Shown: in pieces, positions 8,496 to 14,871 of the stretch
Layout: the number at the start of each line of letters is the position of its first letter
How positions within the stretch are numbered: position 1 is the stretch's first letter
Assembly: GCA_938039195.1 (NCBI GenBank)
Contig: CALHVK010000147.1
Location: 1 to 27,376, forward strand
DNA from: an uncultured Carnobacteriaceae bacterium
GTDB taxonomy: Bacteria > Bacillota > Bacilli > Lactobacillales > Aerococcaceae
Direction: 5' to 3'
Length of the DNA: 27,376 nt
Program-made: the position numbers and the translations under genes
Notes under the pieces: generated by a model
What the model was told of the DNA's origin: nothing
The model's database searches: none
Seen by the model: the letters and a program-made list of their open reading frames with translations, nothing else

Positions 8496-8547
8496 TTGTG
8501 ATTATGAATTCGTGAGATATACTATAAATGTAATTAAAAATATTACA
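8496..8547 (+). promoter_or_regulatory. Promoter with candidate HypR operator for the reductase operon
   Basis: A -35 TTGTGA (8496-8501) and a -10 TATACT (8518-8523) are 16 bases apart. Directly downstream, TGTAAT (8529-8534) and ATTACA (8542-8547) form a perfect 6-base dyad with a 7-base centre, covering the expected transcription start. A repressor bound there would block initiation. The Rrf2 regulator encoded in the same operon is the obvious candidate binder. That link is an inference. Confidence 0.6.
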
Positions 8548-8564
8548 GTTAGAAAGGTGATTTT

Positions 8565-9932
8565 ATGACAACAACAGTAAAAAATATCATTATTGGTTTC
8601 GGTAAAGCCGGAAAAACATTAGCAGGATACTTAGGAAGTATTGGAGAAGACACAATTTTAATCGAAAAATCAAAAGAAATGTACGGTGGAACATGTATTA
8701 ATGTCGGCTGTATTCCTTCTAAAAAATTAGCAACAAAAGCATTACGTAAACAATATTCAAACGAAGATGCAAGCAGCTACTATACAAAGAGCGTTCAAGA
8801 AAAGAAAGCATTGATTGCGGCTTTAAACACAGCAAACTACAACAAAGTAGACTCTGTTGAGAAAACACAAATTATCGACGGAACTGCACGTTTTGTAGAT
8901 GACCATACAGTAGTTGTAGATACTGCAGAAGGAGAAAAACTCTTCAAAGCAGATCGTATTTTCATTAATACTGGAGCAACTCCATTCGTACCACCAGTAG
9001 AAGGGTTAACAATCGGTGGAGCGATTCATACAAGCGAAACAATCATGAACTTAGAAGAATATCCAGAAAGCCTTGTGATTATCGGTAGTGGATTTATCGG
9101 ATTAGAGTTCGCTGCAACTTACGCACAATTCGGTACAAAAGTAACAGTTGTCGATGTAATCGATACGTTCCTTCCTCGTGAAGATGAAGATGTGGCACAA
9201 GCTGTGAAAGAACAATTAGAAGCTTTAGGCGTTACTTTCAACCTAGGCGTTCAATTAAAAGCAGTTCATCAAGAAGGTGGCAAAGTAGTGGTAGAAGCTA
9301 CGACAGCAGAAGGAGCACCAGTTGCGTTTACAACAGATGCAGTCTTAGTTGCGACAGGTCGTCGTGCAAACGTACAAGGTCTAGATTTAGACAAAGCGGG
9401 CGTGGAATTAACAGAACGTGGCGCGATTAAAGTCAATGAATTCTTACAAACAAACGTGCCTCATATCTTCGCAATGGGCGATGTGAACGGCGGACCACAA
9501 TTCACATTCGTATCATTAGATGATTTCCGTATCGTGAAACGTTTCTTAGCAGGAGATACAACATATTCAACAAAACAACGTGCGAAATTCCCAACAGCAA
9601 CCTTCATTAACCCACCTTTAGCAAGCGTTGGTTTAAATGAAAAACAAGCCAAAGAAGCTGGTATCGAAGTAAAAGTAGCAAAACTTCCAGCGATGGCGAT
9701 TCCAAAAGCTAAAATCTTAGGAAACCAAGTAGGATTCTACAAAGTATTAGTGGACGCTTCAACAAACCAAATCGTTGGTGCAACGTTATTTGCAGAAGAA
9801 GCGCATGAAGTGATTAACATTATCGCAACTGCAATGAACGCGAACTTACCTTACACAGTTCTTCGCGATCAAATCTTCACACACCCAACAATGGCAGAAG
9901 CTTTAAACGACGTATTCGGCTTAATTAAGTAG
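8565..9932 (+). CDS. rclA: RclA/Har-type flavin disulfide reductase (candidate hypothiocyanous acid reductase)
   Basis: FAD- and NAD(P)H-dependent oxidoreductase of the class I pyridine nucleotide-disulfide family, 455 aa. The N-terminal FAD motif reads IIIGFGKAGKTLA, a form typical of E. coli RclA and the pneumococcal hypothiocyanous acid reductase. The redox-active cysteines are Cys44 and Cys49 in GGTCINVGCIPSKK. The second nucleotide-binding motif is IIGSGFIGLEFAATYAQFG (about 172-190). The second FAD contact is FAMGDVNGG, and the C-terminal active-site His440/Glu445 lie in THPTMAEALNDVF. It lacks the C-terminal cysteine pair and the N-terminal metal-binding domain of true mercuric reductase, so mercury reduction is unlikely. 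Detoxifying HOSCN or HOCl-derived oxidants would suit a bacterium living with host peroxidases. An Rrf2 regulator follows after 8 bases. Confidence 0.88.
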   Translation: MTTTVKNIIIGFGKAGKTLAGYLGSIGEDTILIEKSKEMYGGTCINVGCIPSKKLATKALRKQYSNEDASSYYTKSVQEKKALIAALNTANYNKVDSVEKTQIIDGTARFVDDHTVVVDTAEGEKLFKADRIFINTGATPFVPPVEGLTIGGAIHTSETIMNLEEYPESLVIIGSGFIGLEFAATYAQFGTKVTVVDVIDTFLPREDEDVAQAVKEQLEALGVTFNLGVQLKAVHQEGGKVVVEATTAEGAPVAFTTDAVLVATGRRANVQGLDLDKAGVELTERGAIKVNEFLQTNVPHIFAMGDVNGGPQFTFVSLDDFRIVKRFLAGDTTYSTKQRAKFPTATFINPPLASVGLNEKQAKEAGIEVKVAKLPAMAIPKAKILGNQVGFYKVLVDASTNQIVGATLFAEEAHEVINIIATAMNANLPYTVLRDQIFTHPTMAEALNDVFGLIK

Positions 9933-9940
9933 GGATCGTT

Positions 9941-10363
9941 ATGGGAAATGACTTTATCGTAATGATTCATTGCCTAACGTACCTGGCAATTCATCACGAC
10001 AATCGTTATTCAAGCAAAGACCTCGCGTTTAACGCGTGCAGTAACCCGGCGATTGTTCGAAAATTGATGAGCCAAGCGGTGAAGAAAGGCTGGGTGTCAA
10101 CCGCTTCGGGAAAACAAGGGGGCTACCAATGGCAAGGCAATCCAAAAAAGGTGAAACTCGGAGAAATCTTCTTATTAGTATCCGAGGATGAACGCTTGGA
10201 AAAAGCCTTCAAAGAAGCTGCCGACCCAACCTGCCTTGTGAGCACCAGAATGGGAAGCGTTATGGGCAAATTGCAAGAAGAACAAATCCAACAACAAATT
10301 AATTTCTATAACAAACGCACCATCCAAGACATGATTGATGGTGTTCAAACAGAATGCCACTAG
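9941..10363 (+). CDS. hypR: Rrf2-family redox-sensing repressor, HypR-like
   Basis: A 140-aa winged-helix regulator with the Rrf2 layout: DFIVMIHCLTYLAI at the start, recognition helix region around SNPAIVRKLMSQAVKKGW (34-51), a wing with GKQGGY (57-62), then a long dimerisation helix. It does not have the three-cysteine cluster of iron-sulfur Rrf2 proteins. Cysteines are at 11, 33, 98 and 139. In S. aureus HypR, as I recall it, Cys33 and Cys99 form the inter-subunit disulfide that follows HOCl exposure and derepresses the hypR-merA operon, merA being a flavin disulfide reductase. Here Cys33 and Cys98 and the partner gene correspond closely. The gene order is reversed, reductase first. AGGGA at 9931-9935 is the ribosome binding site and overlaps the reductase stop. 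Confidence 0.85.
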   Translation: MGNDFIVMIHCLTYLAIHHDNRYSSKDLAFNACSNPAIVRKLMSQAVKKGWVSTASGKQGGYQWQGNPKKVKLGEIFLLVSEDERLEKAFKEAADPTCLVSTRMGSVMGKLQEEQIQQQINFYNKRTIQDMIDGVQTECH

Positions 10364-10364
10364 T

Positions 10365-10393
10365 AAAGACCGAGCAACTGCTCGGTCTTTTTT
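10365..10393 (+). terminator. Terminator of the reductase-hypR operon
   Basis: AAAGACCGAGC (10365-10375) pairs perfectly over 11 bases with GCTCGGTCTTT (10380-10390) across a four-base loop. The T run continues to 10393. Confidence 0.93.
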
Positions 10394-10398
10394 GTGTG

Positions 10399-10433
10399 AT
10401 CATTATAATGTATACATTATAATGATTTTTTTA
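10399..10433. repeat. Perfect 28-base palindrome followed by a T tract
   Basis: Bases 10399-10426 are a perfect palindrome with half-site ATCATTATAATGTA and no spacer, followed by seven Ts. It begins only 8 bases after the preceding terminator. It could be a second AT-only terminator, but its zero spacer and position before the antitoxin promoter also fit a dimeric operator. Confidence 0.7.
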
Positions 10434-10450
10434 TTTTTAAAAATAATAAC

Positions 10451-10488
10451 TTAAAAGTATTTAAAAGTGATAACTTTTGAGTTATAAT
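10451..10488 (+). promoter_or_regulatory. Promoter and operator-like repeats of the HigA-like gene
   Basis: A -10 TATAAT is at 10483-10488, with TTTAAA at 10460-10465 as a weak -35 (17-base spacer). TTAAAAGT occurs twice, exactly 10 bases apart (10451-10458 and 10461-10468). AAAAGT (10463-10468) and ACTTTT (10473-10478) form a dyad lying between the -35 and -10. Binding sites overlapping the promoter are typical of self-repressing antitoxins. Confidence 0.6.
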
Positions 10489-10526
10489 CTCGGTGAGAGA
10501 ACATTTTAAAGATTGGGAGTGAGAAG

Positions 10527-10823
10527 ATGAGTAAAACAGCAATTGGAACAGATTGGAAAGATATTAGAAATGATTTGTTTACACAAGAAGAAATTGCCGC
10601 TACTGATTTAAGAGTTGCTATTATTAGTGAACTCATTCGTGCCAGAAAAGAATTAGGAATTAGCCAAAAACAATTAGAAGAATTAAGTGGAGTAAAGCAA
10701 CCCGTTATCGCTCGAATTGAAACGGGAAAGAGTACGCCACAACTAGATACCTTATTAAAGATTCTAGCGTGTCTAGGAAAAACACTAGCAATTGTGCCTT
10801 TATCAAATTCTGAAGTGAAGTAG
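10527..10823 (+). CDS. higA: HigA-like XRE antitoxin without an adjacent toxin
   Basis: A 98-aa DNA-binding protein. The N-terminal 30 residues (AIGTDWKDIRNDLFTQEEI) are typical of the HigA family that partners RelE/HigB-type mRNA interferases. The XRE helix-turn-helix spans about 33-88, with GISQKQLEELSGVKQPVIAR as the two DNA-contacting helices and SPQL-like STPQLDTLLKILACLGKTLA after it. In most higBA loci the toxin gene comes first and overlaps or abuts the antitoxin. Here the 160 bases upstream hold only a terminator, a palindrome and a promoter, and the downstream side begins with a terminator. The gene therefore stands alone, either as a leftover antitoxin or as a regulator put to another use. 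A terminator hairpin follows 7 bases after the stop. Confidence 0.85.
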   Translation: MSKTAIGTDWKDIRNDLFTQEEIAATDLRVAIISELIRARKELGISQKQLEELSGVKQPVIARIETGKSTPQLDTLLKILACLGKTLAIVPLSNSEVK

Positions 10824-10830
10824 AACAGTT

Positions 10831-10869
10831 AAACTCAAAATTATCATATATGATAATTTTGAGTTTTTG
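10831..10869 (+). terminator. Terminator of the HigA-like gene
   Basis: Bases 10831-10866 form a perfect 36-base palindrome (half-site AAACTCAAAATTATCATA), extended by more Ts to 10868. It will terminate transcription from the antitoxin gene. Confidence 0.85.
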
Positions 10870-11035
10870 TTTTCCTCGGAGTGGAGGTGATTCTATTATC
10901 GAAGAACCTTGAAGTTTTTGAACCATAAAACACCATAACTTTACAAAGCTGATTAAAATACCTGCACTATCCAAATATTCAAGATTTTGACAACATAGAT
11001 ACAAGATAGAAGAAACAATGCTCCATCAAAAAGCT
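10870..11035. other. Gene-free stretch between the HigA-like gene and the structured element
   Basis: No supported gene. A minus-strand open frame across here (10705-11004) overlaps the antitoxin and has no ribosome binding site, so it is not called. A perfect -35-type TTGACA is at 10987-10992 on the plus strand, but no good -10 follows at the right distance. TACAAGA (11000-11006) and TGCTC (11019-11023) mirror TCTTGTA (11256-11262) and GAGCA (11235-11239), extending the symmetry of the element that follows. Confidence 0.5.
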
Positions 11036-11225
11036 AAGAAGATAGACGAGTCTTTTTGTTTATTGAAAGAATAGTGGGGAATAGCATTGAATGTGAATTA
11101 GCTGGAGTTAGGAAGAAATTCCTTACTCCAGCTTTGAAGCTTCAAAGGTGCAAGACCAAGGCTTGCGCCGTTGCCCCACTATGACTCTTTCAATAAAAAA
11201 CAAAAAGACGCAAGTCTATCTTTTT
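11036..11225. repeat. Approximately 190-nt inverted-repeat element with two internal hairpins (MITE-like or structured RNA)
   Basis: The outer arms pair in four blocks: GATAGAC 11041-11047 with GTCTATC 11214-11220; GTCTTTTTGTTT 11050-11061 with AAACAAAAAGAC 11198-11209; ATTGAAAGA 11062-11070 with TCTTTCAAT 11186-11194; ATAGTGGGG 11071-11079 with CCCCACTAT 11174-11182. That makes 37 pairs with only small bulges, plus about five weaker pairs outside. The arms enclose two hairpins. The first is 11100-11133: 9 pairs, a T-T mismatch, 5 pairs and a GAAA loop. The second is 11147-11169: 8 pairs and a 7-base loop. Five Ts follow the right arm. No open frame and no clear target duplication are seen. 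It could be a miniature transposable element or a folded RNA with its own terminator. Confidence 0.75.
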
Positions 11226-11278
11226 CCATTCTAAGAGCACCAATAAAGTATTATGTCTTGTAGCTCGCATTTATCGTA

Positions 11279-11312
11279 CAAAAAAACTCCTGGCACCAAT
11301 TGGTACCAGGAG
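11279..11312 (-). terminator. Terminator of the amino-acid ABC importer operon
   Basis: CTCCTGGCACCA (11287-11298) and TGGTACCAGGAG (11301-11312) form a 12-base stem with one G-U on the minus strand. The A run at 11279-11286 becomes the T tract when read leftwards. Confidence 0.92.
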
Positions 11313-11323
11313 CAGTGTCGATT

Positions 11324-12055
11324 TTAATGTAGGACTTTGTTTAAGAAGTTTTGAGTACGTTCGTTTTGTGGGTTACCAAACACTTCTTCAGGAGTTCCTT
11401 CTTCGATGATATAACCACCATCCATGAAGATAACGCGATCGCTAACCTCACGCGCAAATCCCATCTCGTGTGTGACCACAACCATCGTCATTCCTTCTTT
11501 AGCTAGGTTTTGCATTACTTCTAATACATCCCCAACCATCTCTGGATCAAGTGCTGAAGTTGGTTCATCGAATAATAACATCTTCGGTTTCATTGCAAGC
11601 GCACGGGCAATAGCCACACGTTGTTTTTGACCACCTGAAAGAGATTTAGGAGAGACATCCGCTTTATCTGCAAGACCAACCATGCCAAGGAGTTCCATCG
11701 CATGTTCAGTTGCAGCTTCTTTCGTCTCACGACCTAATTCTACAGGAGCCAAAATGATATTTTCTAGAACGCTTAGGTGAGGGAAGAGGTTGAAGTGTTG
11801 GAACACCATTCCGATTTCCTCACGTACTTTATTTAAGTCCGTTTTTTTGTCTGTTAAATCATGGCCATCGATGATGATATGACCGCTATTGATTTTTTCA
11901 AGACGGTTTAAGCAACGAAGGAAAGTGGATTTACCAGAACCTGAAGGCCCGATAATACAAACTACTTCGCCTTCCTCAATAGAAAGGTCGATGGATTTTA
12001 ATACTTCTAAGTCGCCATATTTCTTTTGAATTTTTTGAACTTCGATAATAGCCAT
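11324..12055 (-). CDS. glnQ: Polar amino-acid ABC transporter ATP-binding protein (GlnQ-type)
   Basis: Cytoplasmic ATPase that drives uptake through the fused binding protein-permease encoded just upstream. From the ATG at 12055 it has 243 aa, the normal family length: Walker A GPSGSGKST (36-44), Q-loop VFQHFNLFPH, signature LSGGQKQR (139-146), Walker B LLFDEPTSALD (160-170) and switch His196 in VVTHEMGFA. The frame extends 28 codons further upstream, but that part lies within the permease gene. AAAGGAA on the minus strand (about 12063-12070) serves the ATG at 12055. The permease stop and this start overlap in TAATG, indicating coupling. Substrate specificity (glutamine, arginine, cystine or other polar amino acid) cannot be read from the ATPase; the symbol reflects the family. 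Confidence 0.95.
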   Translation of the reverse strand: MAIIEVQKIQKKYGDLEVLKSIDLSIEEGEVVCIIGPSGSGKSTFLRCLNRLEKINSGHIIIDGHDLTDKKTDLNKVREEIGMVFQHFNLFPHLSVLENIILAPVELGRETKEAATEHAMELLGMVGLADKADVSPKSLSGGQKQRVAIARALAMKPKMLLFDEPTSALDPEMVGDVLEVMQNLAKEGMTMVVVTHEMGFAREVSDRVIFMDGGYIIEEGTPEEVFGNPQNERTQNFLNKVLH

Positions 12056-13491
12056 TATTTTAAATTCCTTTCTAAGTGAGCTGATAGTTTCGTTAATAGA
12101 ACGATCACGATTAAGTACATTACACCGACGATTAACCACATTTGACTTGATTGTAAGTTACGAGCGATGATGACTTTACCTGTTTGCGTTAATTCGGCAA
12201 TACCGATAATTGAAAGGATAGAAGTATCTTTCAATGTGATTACGAATTGGTTAATGAATGAAGGGACCATAATGCGAATCGCTTGCGGTAAGATTACTTT
12301 ACGCATGCTTTTTGCATATGGAAGACCTAAACTCATGCAGGCTTCGTATTGACCTTTATCAACAGCTTGGATACCACCACGAATAATCTCTGCGATATAA
12401 GCGGAAGCGTTCAAGCTGAGGGTGATGACACCTGCTACGAATGGTTGCATCGTAATGTTCATTGCTTGTGGAATTCCAAAGTAAATAAAGAATGTTAAAA
12501 CGATTAGTGGAACACCACGGATAATGTCAATGTAAAATCCTGCGATTGCTTGTACGATATTATTTTGGCTAGTTTTCATTAAACCGAAGATAATACCGAT
12601 TAAACTTGCGAAGATTAAAGCAACAACGGTTAAGACAATTGTATTCCATAAACCAGTTGCAAGAGTGTGCCAGTTTGTTTTAATTAAACCTAGAATACTT
12701 GTTGTTTCAGTATTCTCGCTAGCATTCGTAGTATATTTTTGAATGATTTCATCATATTTGCCACTTTCTTTTAGTTTTTTCAAACCGTTGTTGAAAGCAG
12801 TGATAAATTCAGCGTTGTCACCTTTATTGACAGCAACACCATATTCCGTTTTGTTTTCGTTATGGTCTGTCATTTTTAAAGGTAAGTTGTTGGATGTAAT
12901 AGAGTAAGCCAGTACGGGGTAGTCTTCGAATACAGCGTCACTGTTTCCTACCATTACATCTTGGTACATACTAGATGAATCTTCAAAAGTTGTGACTGTA
13001 AAGCCATATTTATTCTTAATCGATTCTGCATAAGTAGCACCTTGTGTTCCTAGTTTAACGGCCACTTTTTTACCTTTTAAATCAGAAAGAGATGTGATTT
13101 CAGAGTTTTTAGAAACTCCCATTCCGATTCCACTGTCGTAGTAACTATTTGTGAAGTCGAATTTTTGTTTACGTTCATCCGTAATTCCCATTCCGGCCAT
13201 CACAGCATCTACTTGACCAGATTCTAATGCTTGAACGGCAGCATTGAAGCCAAGTGGTTTGAATTCTACTTCGAAGCCTTCAGCCTCTGCGATACTCTTC
13301 ATTAATTCAATATCAATTCCGACATATTCACCATTTGTATCTTGGTATTCAAATGGGGCGAATGTAATATCTGTTGCGATTACATATTTTTTAGTTTCTG
13401 CTTTTGCAGTTGTTGTCGGAGAAACGAGGGATAGAAGAGTCATCAATAGAGTGACTAGAACAGCTCCCAAGCTTAATTTCTTAATGTTCAT
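12055..13491 (-). CDS. Fused substrate-binding protein and permease of a polar amino-acid ABC importer
   Basis: One 478-aa polypeptide combines two usually separate parts. Residues 1-31 are a Sec signal peptide ending in TTTAKA, consistent with a signal anchor. Residues 35-255 form a family 3 solute-binding domain: FAPFEYQDTNGEYVGIDIEL near the start, Arg107 in GITDERKQKFDFT as the likely ligand carboxylate contact, and DAVFEDYPV. After a linker, residues 275-475 are a HisM/GlnP-type permease with about five membrane helices and the ATPase-coupling loop EACMSLGLPYAKSMRKVILPQA (about 383-404). Such fusions are common for glutamine-type importers in streptococci and lactococci. There is a single binding domain, not the tandem pair of lactococcal GlnP. 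The start at 13491 has the ribosome binding site GGAGGAA and a good promoter. Confidence 0.95.
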   Translation of the reverse strand: MNIKKLSLGAVLVTLLMTLLSLVSPTTTAKAETKKYVIATDITFAPFEYQDTNGEYVGIDIELMKSIAEAEGFEVEFKPLGFNAAVQALESGQVDAVMAGMGITDERKQKFDFTNSYYDSGIGMGVSKNSEITSLSDLKGKKVAVKLGTQGATYAESIKNKYGFTVTTFEDSSSMYQDVMVGNSDAVFEDYPVLAYSITSNNLPLKMTDHNENKTEYGVAVNKGDNAEFITAFNNGLKKLKESGKYDEIIQKYTTNASENTETTSILGLIKTNWHTLATGLWNTIVLTVVALIFASLIGIIFGLMKTSQNNIVQAIAGFYIDIIRGVPLIVLTFFIYFGIPQAMNITMQPFVAGVITLSLNASAYIAEIIRGGIQAVDKGQYEACMSLGLPYAKSMRKVILPQAIRIMVPSFINQFVITLKDTSILSIIGIAELTQTGKVIIARNLQSSQMWLIVGVMYLIVIVLLTKLSAHLERNLK

Positions 13492-13510
13492 ACATATTCC
13501 TCCAAATCTA

Positions 13511-13560
13511 CCTTACGTATAAGGTTTTTCCATTATATGGAAGTTTTTCTGAAAATGCAA
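13511..13560 (-). promoter_or_regulatory. Promoter with two dyads for the amino-acid importer operon
   Basis: On the minus strand a -35 TTGCAT (plus 13555-13560) and a perfect -10 TATAAT (plus 13532-13537) have 17-base spacing. The -10 is embedded in a dyad, TTCCAT-TAT-ATGGAA (13528-13542). A second dyad, CCTTA-CGTA-TAAGG (13511-13524), lies in the leader. Both are candidate operators; which regulator binds is unknown. Confidence 0.7.
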
Positions 13561-13610
13561 AAATCTAGTCTCATCTCATGTTACATTTTATGACATTGAA
13601 TTCGTTGTAT

Positions 13611-13645
13611 AAAAAATCTCCCTTCTCAAAGGAAGAGAAGGGAGA
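13611..13645 (-). terminator. Terminator of the hit-ytxH-HAD operon
   Basis: TCTCCCTTCTC (13617-13627) pairs perfectly with GAGAAGGGAGA (13635-13645). Six As at 13611-13616 give the T tract on the minus strand. It sits 5 bases after the HAD gene stop. Confidence 0.93.
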
Positions 13646-13650
13646 CGTCG

Positions 13651-14523
13651 TTATTTTTCTTGTTCGAGAACACGCCAAATGGCTTTTGCCACACCGCCGT
13701 TAACATTGGTGTCTGTTACAAAATCAGCAATGGCTTTTACTTCATCTGGAGCATTTCCCATCGCCACACCAATTCCAGCATCACGAATCATAGACACATC
13801 ATTGAAGTTGTCGCCAATTCCAAATACTTCTTTCATCGATAAACCAAGTGTTTTCGCATAGTGAGCAACTGCGATGCCTTTTTGAGCATCTTTATGATTG
13901 ATTTCTAAATCCGTAATAAAGGCAGAAGTGACCACAAGATTTGGATGAACTTTTTCGATATGTTCACGGACTGGTTTGAAAAAGATCGGCCCGTCATCAT
14001 GAGAGACGATAATCTTGAACACCTTAATCTCTGGAATCAATAGGACTTCTTCGGCAGTCGTCACATCGGTTGCCTCTAGAAGGATTTTTAGCTGTTTAAT
14101 TTCCTCTTTCAATTGTTCAGGTGATAGATTATTTCTTTCAGCCTTTTTTCGTTCAATCACCTTGTTGATAAAGAGAGCATAGTTTTTTCTAAAGTTTCCT
14201 TCAGAAGTCACGAGCTGCCAGTCTAAGTCAATCGAATCGAAGTAATCTAATAGCGTATAAACAGTATCGTGTGGAATCGTTACTTCCCAAATAATCTCAT
14301 GGTTCTTATCAAAAATTTGAGCCCCATTCATGGCAATGACAGGAAGATGTAATTCTGCTTGTTCGAGCGCGAGATTGGCTTGAAGATAATCGCGTCCAGT
14401 ACAAACGATAAAGTGTTTCCCCTGTTTTTGGAGTTTTCGAATCGCTTGAATGTTGTTTTTATGTACCTCTACGTGGTTAGTGAGGAGAGTACCGTCCATA
14501 TCCGATGCAAATAATTTAATCAT
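13651..14523 (-). CDS. Cof-type HAD-IIB phosphatase
   Basis: Cytoplasmic Mg-dependent hydrolase of the Cof/YidA group, probably acting on sugar phosphates or similar small phosphoesters. The 290 aa contain motif I SDMDGTLL with nucleophile Asp8 and acid/base Asp10, motif II VCTGRDY with Thr42, Lys215 in KDAQKGIAV as motif III, and motif IV GIGDNFNDVSMI (Asp238, Asp242). The IIB cap lies between motifs II and III (about 85-205) and contains an unusually long lysine- and glutamate-rich helical insertion (about 118-160). Substrate cannot be predicted. The gene is the third in a minus-strand operon, 12 bases after the YtxH gene, with AGAGGG as ribosome binding site. Confidence 0.9.
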   Translation of the reverse strand: MIKLFASDMDGTLLTNHVEVHKNNIQAIRKLQKQGKHFIVCTGRDYLQANLALEQAELHLPVIAMNGAQIFDKNHEIIWEVTIPHDTVYTLLDYFDSIDLDWQLVTSEGNFRKNYALFINKVIERKKAERNNLSPEQLKEEIKQLKILLEATDVTTAEEVLLIPEIKVFKIIVSHDDGPIFFKPVREHIEKVHPNLVVTSAFITDLEINHKDAQKGIAVAHYAKTLGLSMKEVFGIGDNFNDVSMIRDAGIGVAMGNAPDEVKAIADFVTDTNVNGGVAKAIWRVLEQEK

Positions 14524-14535
14524 AGGGCAAACCCT

Positions 14536-14868
14536 CTATTTCATTTCTTTAAGGTGCGTTTGCAATGTTTGAATTTTATCTTGAATCCGTCTGAAGCGTG
14601 GTTTATTTTCCAGTTGGAATCTTGTGACTTCTTCTTGAATAGAATTCACAACTTCCATTGTTTGTGGAACAATCACTTCTTGGAGTTCTTTAATGCCTCT
14701 TTGAAGAGTTGTTTTACCAGTATTAATCACGGTAACATCCTGTGTTACTTCTTGAATTTGTTTAGATAGAATTTCGCGGTTTTCCTTTCCGCTTCTTGGA
14801 TTGTTTAGTAGGGCAACGGCGCCTCCGATAACACTACCGAAAATAAAACCTTTTAGAAATTTACTCAT
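14536..14868 (-). CDS. YtxH-domain small membrane-anchored protein
   Basis: A 110-aa protein with a short N-terminal glycine-rich hydrophobic segment (FLKGFIFGSVIGGAVALL, 4-21) followed by NNPRSGKENRE, the hallmark of the YtxH/gas-vesicle-like family, then an amphipathic, charged helix to the C-terminus. Members are linked to general stress in Bacillus, but their biochemistry is unsettled. Its start is 3 bases after the hit stop, so the two are co-translated or nearly so. The same hit-ytxH pairing is seen in other Firmicutes. Confidence 0.85.
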   Translation of the reverse strand: MSKFLKGFIFGSVIGGAVALLNNPRSGKENREILSKQIQEVTQDVTVINTGKTTLQRGIKELQEVIVPQTMEVVNSIQEEVTRFQLENKPRFRRIQDKIQTLQTHLKEMK

Positions 14869-14871
14869 TGA

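Noticed and set aside
8565..9932. Mercuric reductase or dihydrolipoamide dehydrogenase identity for the flavin reductase
   Set aside because: No C-terminal cysteine pair or heavy-metal domain, and no pyruvate dehydrogenase genes nearby. The N-terminal GFGKAGKTLA form matches RclA/Har.
10705..11004. 99-codon minus-strand open frame overlapping the HigA-like gene, briefly considered as a missing toxin
   Set aside because: No ribosome binding site, runs through a terminator palindrome, and shows no toxin-like motifs.
11036..11225. Calling the inverted-repeat element 6S RNA outright
   Set aside because: The overall shape is suggestive, but the terminal hairpin is short, no promoter is convincing and no conserved 6S sequence could be verified, so it is left as an unexplained element.
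12056..12139. 28-codon N-terminal extension of the GlnQ-type ATPase
   Set aside because: It overlaps the permease gene out of frame, and the family starts at MAIIEVQKIQ. A good ribosome binding site precedes the ATG at 12055.
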